This document shows, in pieces, positions 56,701 to 64,000 of a stretch of 64,000 nt of DNA. A program made the translations under genes and the position numbers. The notes beneath the pieces were generated by a model that was not told where the DNA came from, did not search any database, and saw only the letters and a program-made list of their open reading frames with translations. Every line of letters begins with the position of its first letter. Positions within the stretch are counted from its first letter, which is position 1. Source of the DNA: Larimichthys crocea (Eukaryota; Chordata; Actinopteri; Sciaenidae); contig NC_040029.1 of NCBI RefSeq assembly GCF_000972845.2, positions 1,785,192-1,849,191 on the forward strand, in the 5' to 3' direction.

Positions 56701-59700
56701 CTGTGTAAACAGATGCACATACTGTCCCTCTCACTTAAACACTCTGCTGTCGGAAGTCTCTCCGGGGGACGTTGGAATTGTTGACCCTGACCTCTTCTTG
56801 TGGCGGGGCAACAAAAAAAAGAGAGAATCTGGTTTATTGCTCTTCGCTCTGCCCCTCTTTCTGAATAATTAATGACCCAAATTGTTCAATTTAATCTCAA
56901 CACGAGGAGGAGAGCACTGCCCAGTTTCCCGTTTTCATGCAAAATTAATGGTTTCTGTGCAACAACTCATAATTTACAATACATTAGATTTTACGACCGT
57001 CTGGCCACACTGTAATCACTGATAGGAGGAGGAGGCTGTAACTTCCAGTGCTGTCATCTTTCATCAGGTCTGGAGTTTCTGCGGCTGCAGGATTCCTCTC
57101 TGATCCTTCTCTTTCTCTGAGGACGTTCACTCGCTTCACGCTGATGTACTCTGACCCGCTCCTCCACGCCGGGCCTCCACATCTCGCCCCTTCTCTCTTT
57201 CAGCCTGCGTCTCTGCAGAGAAGGCCTTCGAAGGCAACGCGGCGGGGAGGTTTCATCCGCCGGGCTTAGCCAGCGCGTCGTGATCGTGTCTCTGACTGGC
57301 GTCCAAACTTTAGAGGATCATTTGATAATCTCGTTGGCTGGAGCTTAACCACACGTGTCCCCGGATCTGCACACAACTCCGTCAGCACAGACAGATTGTA
57401 ATCCAACAACAACAGCATACTGCCATCATACTGATTGTTAGCCACCAGTCCTTTTGAGCAACATGACACTTGAATAAAACGGTCAACAGATTGGTTGTTT
57501 GTTGGTGTATTTACTGGATTTGACACATGCCACAGCTGAAGTGATAGAATAGCCAAGAAGAAACCAAATAACATGTTGACGTCTGTTTTCCTGCTTCTGT
57601 TTACAGAAACGACAGTCGATAAGGAATGACAGAGTGATAAGCAGTTATTATGCCAAATCCTCAGCAGGCAGATGTCTTCTATTGTTTGACTGAAGACAAC
57701 AAACTGTCCTCGGAGTGAATGAGTTACTTCCATCGTGGCTAGCTCAGCCCGGCGATGCCTCTGTGCAACAGGCCCTCCTTCCCTTTCTTTCCACGCGCGA
57801 GGCTCTGCTGCAAAGCCCGCCGAGCCCCCTCCGCCACCACCTTTGGCACGCGATGAGTCCAGAGCCGAGCCTCCTCGCCCTTTGGTTTTTTTAATTGGGT
57901 TGCCAAGCTGGCCGCTGCGACTCCTCGCGCCTCCCAGTTCCTCCCCTTCGGTCATGTAGATGATTGGGTTTTCACTGGAGTGGTCAAATGGCGGGGCGAC
58001 AGAGAGGTTTGGGCCTGCGGAAGCTGAATTTATGGACATAATACGAGGAAGAAAAAATAGTGTCGGGGCATGTTTTTGCCTTATCTCTGCTGCCGCATGG
58101 ACACCTTGTCACTCTAATTTTGAGGTAGTGAAATGAAAGTTTATGCAGACGATTATGTTCGGGGCACATTTGGGTTATGAAACCACTTCGAAATGATCCA
58201 TGCTCCAACAGGAAGGCTGTTTCTCTCAATGGGAAGACATTTTTGGACAGAAGCATTCAGACGGCAGATGCCAGTGCCTGGAAAACACATTCTAATTTTT
58301 ATTTTATGTGTGTTTGTATGTGTGTGACCCCCCCTCCTCCCTCTAATCCTCTTTATGTTATGGTTCCATACTGATATTTATATGCAGCATGGTTGTGTGT
58401 GTGTGTGTGGGGGGGTCAGAGTCATGCTGTTTTTAGTTCTTCGGCTAAATTAATTAAATACAGCGCACACAGCTCAGCCCTCAGTCGCCACACAAGAGAT
58501 ATTCCATCTCATTTTTGAGGCCGTATAACAATTTGCGCCGTGTTTGGCGTAATTATGTAGGTGATATTAATATCACGCCGCATGCATGGTTGATTTCAAT
58601 CAGCGCACAGTCTTCAGTGGACCCAGCCAGCCTATTTTAATAGTGGCGCGTTGAATCCTATACCTAATTATAGAGAACGCACCCCTGTACCAGAAAGCAG
58701 CACACGCAGGATCATTAATCTTGCACTAACTAGATGCAGGACTAATTATCTCAGGTGTGTTTACACCTGATGCACGTAGAGGTGTCTCCATCCTCCGAGG
58801 CCCGTATGTAAATTTGACATTTGCCTCTCAAAACGGTGTCTGCCAAATTGATTTTGAGGGCAGGCAGATTTAATGCAGAGCGAGCTCATCCCAGTTGGTC
58901 TTGTTAACTGGCTCCACTCTCGGCTGAACGACAGGCCTACATTATGAACTTTCAGAGCCCATCTTCTGGACAGATGTTTCTATCAAAGAGTCCAGAGAGG
59001 TCGATCATGATCCGCTCTCGATGAAACGAAGCCTCGGGTTACCGCAGGTGCACAAACGGAGGAATCCTGGTCGAGTCCACGCGTTCATTTCTGATTTCTT
59101 TTTGTGCTAATAACACAAAGCAGGGCTTCACGTCATAGAAGCGAAGTCAATATTCCACTCCGACTGCTTCAGGGATCCGCTGCCTCTGCACACATTAGTT
59201 CTTCAGCTCTCAATATTTATGAGTGCAAAAAGGAAAGTTAGACGGTCAAAAAGTTTAGACTGAGTTTAATTTTCTTTATTAGGACTGCCTGGAGAGTTAG
59301 ATTCTGAGCCAGGCAGCAAACACAAAGCTGTTCATCAGACCTGAAGATTCAGAGGTCGTGTGTTTGCTTTTATTTCACTCTGCATCATACCTAAATGACA
59401 GATTTTATTACGCTGAACAGATTTAGTCTCCGCTCTGTGACATTCATTAACCCTGCGCTGACTCTCTTTTCCTTTTGCTGAATTTGCTCTTCACAGCGAG
59501 GCTGTGCTACAGCACGGTGGAAATAATATTAGTTCTACTTTTGTCATTCAGCAAATGTCAGCTCCATAAATCTCAGATTTTCTCCGTATGCAGGATGCAC
59601 TTCAGGTTACCTGGAGGTGAAATGGTTGTGGCACTGCTGCGGGTCACCGAACACAGCGCGACACCAGCAGCATTTGGCGGCCGCTTGGTCGACTTTGGGG

Positions 59701-61639
59701 AACCTTTTGAGTTAAAGCGGTCGGTCATGTCAGGGCTCAACATTTCACTTCAGGCAAGCGGGTCAGAAATCTACTCGCCCAAAGTCAAAAGGCTAAATTC
59801 CACCGGGCACGCATGTGATGCGTTTTGTGTTCGCTGTGGCCACAAGAGCTAATTGCGTCCGTTCTTGTCAATGTTTCAAACCCAGACTCAAATCCAGAAG
59901 CGTCCTCCGCTGAGAATACATGGCGGCTCCAATTTTTGACGGACACCGCAAACAACCCACATCAATCCGCACAGAGCAGCTCCAACTGGCCAGAAGTCAG
60001 AAAAAGAAACGGAATAGGGAATCCCAGCAATTTCCAAAATAAAACACCCGCCATGTGTTTCACAGAGAGGCGCCGTATCTACGACAGACTTTATAAGGGA
60101 CTTGTTGTTATTTAGCTATGGCTATGAAAATATTCAATAATCTAGAGTGACATCTTAAAGGTGCTCGCAGGGTGAAACACTGTGAAATGTTCAGCCTTGG
60201 TGGAGGTTTATGCGCCCAGCAGAGTCTGTCCATTGTTCATGTTTACAGCAGGCTGTAAGGTTAAAGTACAATATATTAGTCTGTTCTTTCCATTCCTGGA
60301 GCCCTCAGAGCTCATACAGTGCTCCAGTCTTCCTGGAATGTTTGTATTGTGTACTGAAAAAGGTTTTTTCCCATTTCTTTCTTTTCTTCCCCGTGAACAA
60401 GCTTTGAGGAAATGTCAAAAGGTCAAGTAACACCAAGGTAATCTGCAGGGATGATACTGGAAGGAGACTTCAGCACACCGATGCTCCTGTGCCAGCCCCT
60501 TAAGACTGTTAAAGTGCAGTCTCCGCACCAGTTCAGCCGCTACCAATAAAATCCTCGCATGGCAACTGTGTGTGGAACGAAGAGGTGCAATAGGGTGGCA
60601 ACAATTGAGATGATCAGTCATTTAACATTTAACAAAAATGCAAACGTTTCAGTGCCTCCACCTCTGGGAAGTTGTAAAAATTGTATTTTGGTGCCCACAA
60701 AGTGGAAAATCATGTGCAGCCCTGGTGTTCACGTAGACAGCAGAGACCCATGTGGCTGAAACTTTGACAAATGAAAAACAATATTGGGAGTATATCTGAA
60801 AAGGGTGCACACACAACATTTCATTTTTATTTATGGCACCAGATGCAGTTTATTTGTTGTCTGACTGCTTTCATAGTGGCACAGGGGTAGAAAAAAAAAC
60901 ATTTCTTCCCCTTGAGCGCCCAAGAAGACATGGGGGGATCGAGGCAAAACACATTGGAGGTTTGTTTGGTATAATCATTTCTTGAAGCGTGTTTATTCTC
61001 AGCCGTTCAGGGCGCTGCTTGTTGTTTTTCCACTCTCAGCCTGTGCTGTATGTATGTAGAGCCCTGCGCTCCATTAGCCCAGTTTGGACCGCATACGTGC
61101 TCTGCAACATGAACGCTGTGATGTTGGAATAATAAATGACTGTGCCGAATCTCCAGCTTTTTATCTGCTCAGATTATTTCAGGAATGTCTGCCTTATCGA
61201 CTCGACTTCACAGAGAACATAATGGAAGGGGCCGCGCCGACATGCGCCCTGCGTCCTCTCTAATATGTGGAGCCCCATGCATTTTTCACGATGCGGTTGA
61301 TTACACTCTCTGGATGATTCTTCATATTTAATCAGCTCTCGGGAGCCGCGGGTTTTACTTACACAAGAGTGTCCCTTAATATGCAATGTATCCACATGGC
61401 AGACATGCATTTACTTAGCATTCTCTGCAGGGGCTTTGTTTTATAGACCTGTGGAGTTCTCAGTGCTGCTCTGGCTCAAATCTGAAATGATGTATTTGTT
61501 AGTTTTTACATTTGGAGTCAATTGGTTGAAGCCTGTCGTGTGCATTTTCATCTTGTATAATGAGTTTAAATTGATATCTAGTTTTGGGATGTTCCCGACG
61601 ACAGATTTTAATTAATTAAACAGTGGTGCAAGAGGGTTC

Positions 61640-61858
61640 TGTTCGGTGTGGAGTTTGTAGTTTCCTCCCACAGTCCAAAGACATGACCGTAACAGGTTTA
61701 TTCGTGACACTAAATTGCCCGTAGGTGTGAATTTAGTCTCCATGTGCCCTGCGATAAGCTGGCGTACCCCGCCTCTCACTCAAAATCATCTGGGACAGAC
61801 TCCAGCTCCTCGATGACCCTGACGAGGATAAGCCGCTACAGGATGTGGATGGATTAAA
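61640..61858 (+). mobile_element. Teleost LINE-type 3' tail repeat
   Basis: It contains GTTTCCTCCCACAGTCCAAA, GACACTAAATTGCCCGTAGG, CTGCGATAAGCTGGCG, GACTCCAGCTCC and GAGGATAAGCCGCTACAGGA, ending in GGATGTGGATGGATT. This word order is a very common teleost repeat, usually the untranslated end of a non-LTR retrotransposon or a SINE derived from it. No reverse-transcriptase sequence is attached. Confidence 0.75.
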
Positions 61859-64000
61859 TGGAAGTTTGAACGCAGACCAGTGGACGAGCCGAAAAGTAAG
61901 AAAGCGTTCAGAAAACAGTCAAAAAATATGAAGATATATCAAAATGTAAAGACACACGCACACACATTGAGGTTTCTCAAGCTGCTCTGTGAAGTTACAT
62001 ACTCCAGTTTATCCTGTTAAAGGCATCAACGCGGGGGCAGCTCGTTACATTATCAGCATCTAAATGTCAGTAAACACGTTGGCATATGCCTGAAATGTGA
62101 AACGTATGGATAATATCCCACTGAAGGACAACACCGTGAATGGTTATGAAGAAAATGAGGCTGCTATTCACTCGCAGTGCTGGGTGATTGCTGTCGGATC
62201 GCTTCATACATGATCACACACAGGTCACATGATGTCAGTGTTGACGTGAAGTTACGGCTTTCAGAGAGCTGCTAGGGGCTCCAGCTCGTGTCAGTGTAAA
62301 AAAAGGTGTGATAAAAAACGTGAGAGCTGGTGGTGGTAATGAGGATCGTCACGGCACCTGAAAGCATCCAAGCAGAGATGCTGCAGTACCGTGGAGTTGA
62401 AACACAAAATAACTCCATCTTCCTCGTGTGTACATGAGATTGGATGTTTACCCGCTCCCCAGCTCGGCGGGTGATCTTGATATTCAGATCGTTCTTCATC
62501 CATTCCTCACTGTCATCATCCATCTCGCCTGAGGGGAAAAAGCAGCGTCGGCTCGATTACGGACACCTGCTGACCTTTCCAGCAAGGCTCCCCTGTGAGG
62601 AAAATGAAGCTGCAGAGTCATTCAATCCAGCCGAGTAATCACTGATGGGTCCCAGGCGTGGAATTGTTGCCGCGTCACTCCCGCCCCGTCATGTAACGGA
62701 GAGCAAACGCACAACGTCACCTGTTTTCCCACAGAGATAAACCCAGACAGCCTGTCAGTGTCATCTATCAGCCGCCGCTATAAGCGTTCACATTGAATCT
62801 AAACAGCCCACGTGTAATGAACCGGAGGATGATAGTCCTGCTTTGTGGTTTGTAGGATTGCAGCTTTGACTCCCTGCAGCCTCTAACATGTGTTCGATGC
62901 ACTGTGACGCCTAAAGATGCCACAACAGTCCTGCAGGTTCAAAGCCGTGCATGCCAAATGGGACACACAGCAGAGTTTCACGGCAGCGAGCGACGCTTCT
63001 CTAGCTGTTCTGTTCTGTTTAATCCATCATGTTAAATAAAGACGCTTCAACTATGGCTGCCCTCTGAATGTCACTTAATAAAGTCATCAGTCAACGAGCC
63101 CCGCTGTAAACTGTGGTTTGACCTGCCAGAGGCCATAAATAATGGCAGTGTAACAGCAGTGTCTCTATAGGCAAGGTGTGTTGATGAAGCAAGACCAACG
63201 CTGCATTCAGGCAGGGCAACAATGGTCGGTCAGTTTCCAGGTTTGCCGGTTAAGTTCTCTAGTCTGAACGTGGTCCGTGTCAACATGTCACTTATGCTCG
63301 TGTTTGCTACGTTAGCAAGGTCGCTAGCCAGCTAGTACAGTCAGTAATGTAGTAGAAATAAGAAGCCTCAACTTAATTTCTTAACAAGGCTTTTATTTTG
63401 AAACATTTTCAGAAACGCGTCATGGCAGCTCTACTCTCATTCACGGCTCTCGGAAGCGGCTGCGTCATGTGCATCACCTATCGGTAGAAGTTTTATTCTT
63501 GTGTGACGGAGAAAGTTAAGGTCTGATGGAGGACGGCAGCAAGCTATTATCAGCATGTTAACGAGCTCACAGTGACGATGTTTAGACACGGCTACATGAA
63601 AAGTTAAGGCGCCACCAAGTGATTATAACTCAGGCTAAAGGGTTGAATCAGTATGTGTAGAACATTTCAGGGAAAAGTCAAGTGTCCTCTGGGAACCCTG
63701 AATGTCTATTTCAGTCTGGACCAAAGTGGTGGAGGACTTCGTTATCATTGTTATTATGCCATCATGTGGCTTAAATACATAATAACCACCTCCCCTGGGT
63801 CTTCTTATGGCACTCTACAAAACAACATGCCAGTTCCCTGTATGTCCGAGTGAGACACTATGTCGTGTTGGTGTTGGTCATCAGTTTTGAGTCAGCTTGT
63901 GTGATGACTGTGTGGTGGTTGTAAAATATGTTCCTCTTATGGTTTAAAAATGTATCCCAACAATAAACAAGCTGCGTGCCACGGCTCTGGCTCTTCTCTG

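Larger units (their letters stand above)
52874..64000 (+). other. Presumed first intron of the downstream gene, or intergenic DNA
   Basis: No conserved protein is visible. Simple repeats occur at about 52908-52922 and 53178-53203 (TG) and 53694-53720 (TC). CpG-rich patches lie at 54885-55120 and 57170-57280. A TAATTA-rich segment spans 58430-58900 and a LINE-type tail 61640-61858. A 257-codon antisense frame (57266-58039) has no recognisable domain. Confidence 0.5.

Noticed and set aside
57266..58039. 257-codon open frame on the minus strand, the longest outside xirp2
   Set aside because: No recognisable domain, low-complexity glycine/arginine part followed by an unrelated-looking half, and no splice or promoter context. 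Likely chance in a locally GC-rich segment; only conservation or RNA evidence would rescue it.

Overview
The window is vertebrate nuclear DNA, almost certainly from a teleost fish and probably a percomorph. The evidence is one intron-rich muscle gene, AT-rich non-coding DNA with many CA/TG microsatellites, and typical teleost repeats: Tc1-like derivatives, a hAT/Charlie-like element with target duplication, a tRNA-derived SINE and a LINE-type tail. There are no bacterial operons, CRISPR arrays or viral genes.

The only protein-coding gene I can support in full is xirp2 (Xin actin-binding repeat protein 2) on the + strand, about 15.3-48.4 kb. It has six small 5' exons (15430-34603), one giant exon of about 9.3 kb (35076 to 44370 or 44393) and two 3' exons (46083-46216 and 46307-47954). 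Small exons 1-6 encode a 191-residue head. The giant exon carries 28 Xin repeats, 17 shorter degenerate repeats, proline-rich FPPPP-type stretches and conserved C-terminal modules. It ends in its own stop, giving about 3296 aa. Skipping the giant exon joins exon 6 to exon 8 in frame and gives a LIM-domain protein of about 784 aa without Xin repeats. A donor just before the giant exon's stop could instead join exon 8 in a different frame and add a 31-residue tail.

Layout: 1-15345 is 5' flank with no gene seen, holding repeats and a SINE. Intron 1 (10 kb) and intron 2 (6 kb) hold transposon insertions, including one MITE nested in another. 31.7-34.6 kb has the compact small exons; 35.1-44.4 kb the giant exon; 46.1-48.4 kb the LIM exons and 3' UTR. 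48.4-52.57 kb is a transposon-rich spacer with nested insertions. 52.6-52.87 kb looks like a CpG-rich, TATA-less promoter and non-coding first exon of another + strand gene; by vertebrate gene order I suspect b3galt1, but no coding sequence is present. 52.87-64 kb reads as that gene's first intron or as intergenic DNA, with CpG-rich patches and one late LINE-type tail.

Exon boundaries were worked out by hand from splice consensus, reading-frame continuity and recalled similarity to vertebrate XIRP2. No alignment or expression data were available.
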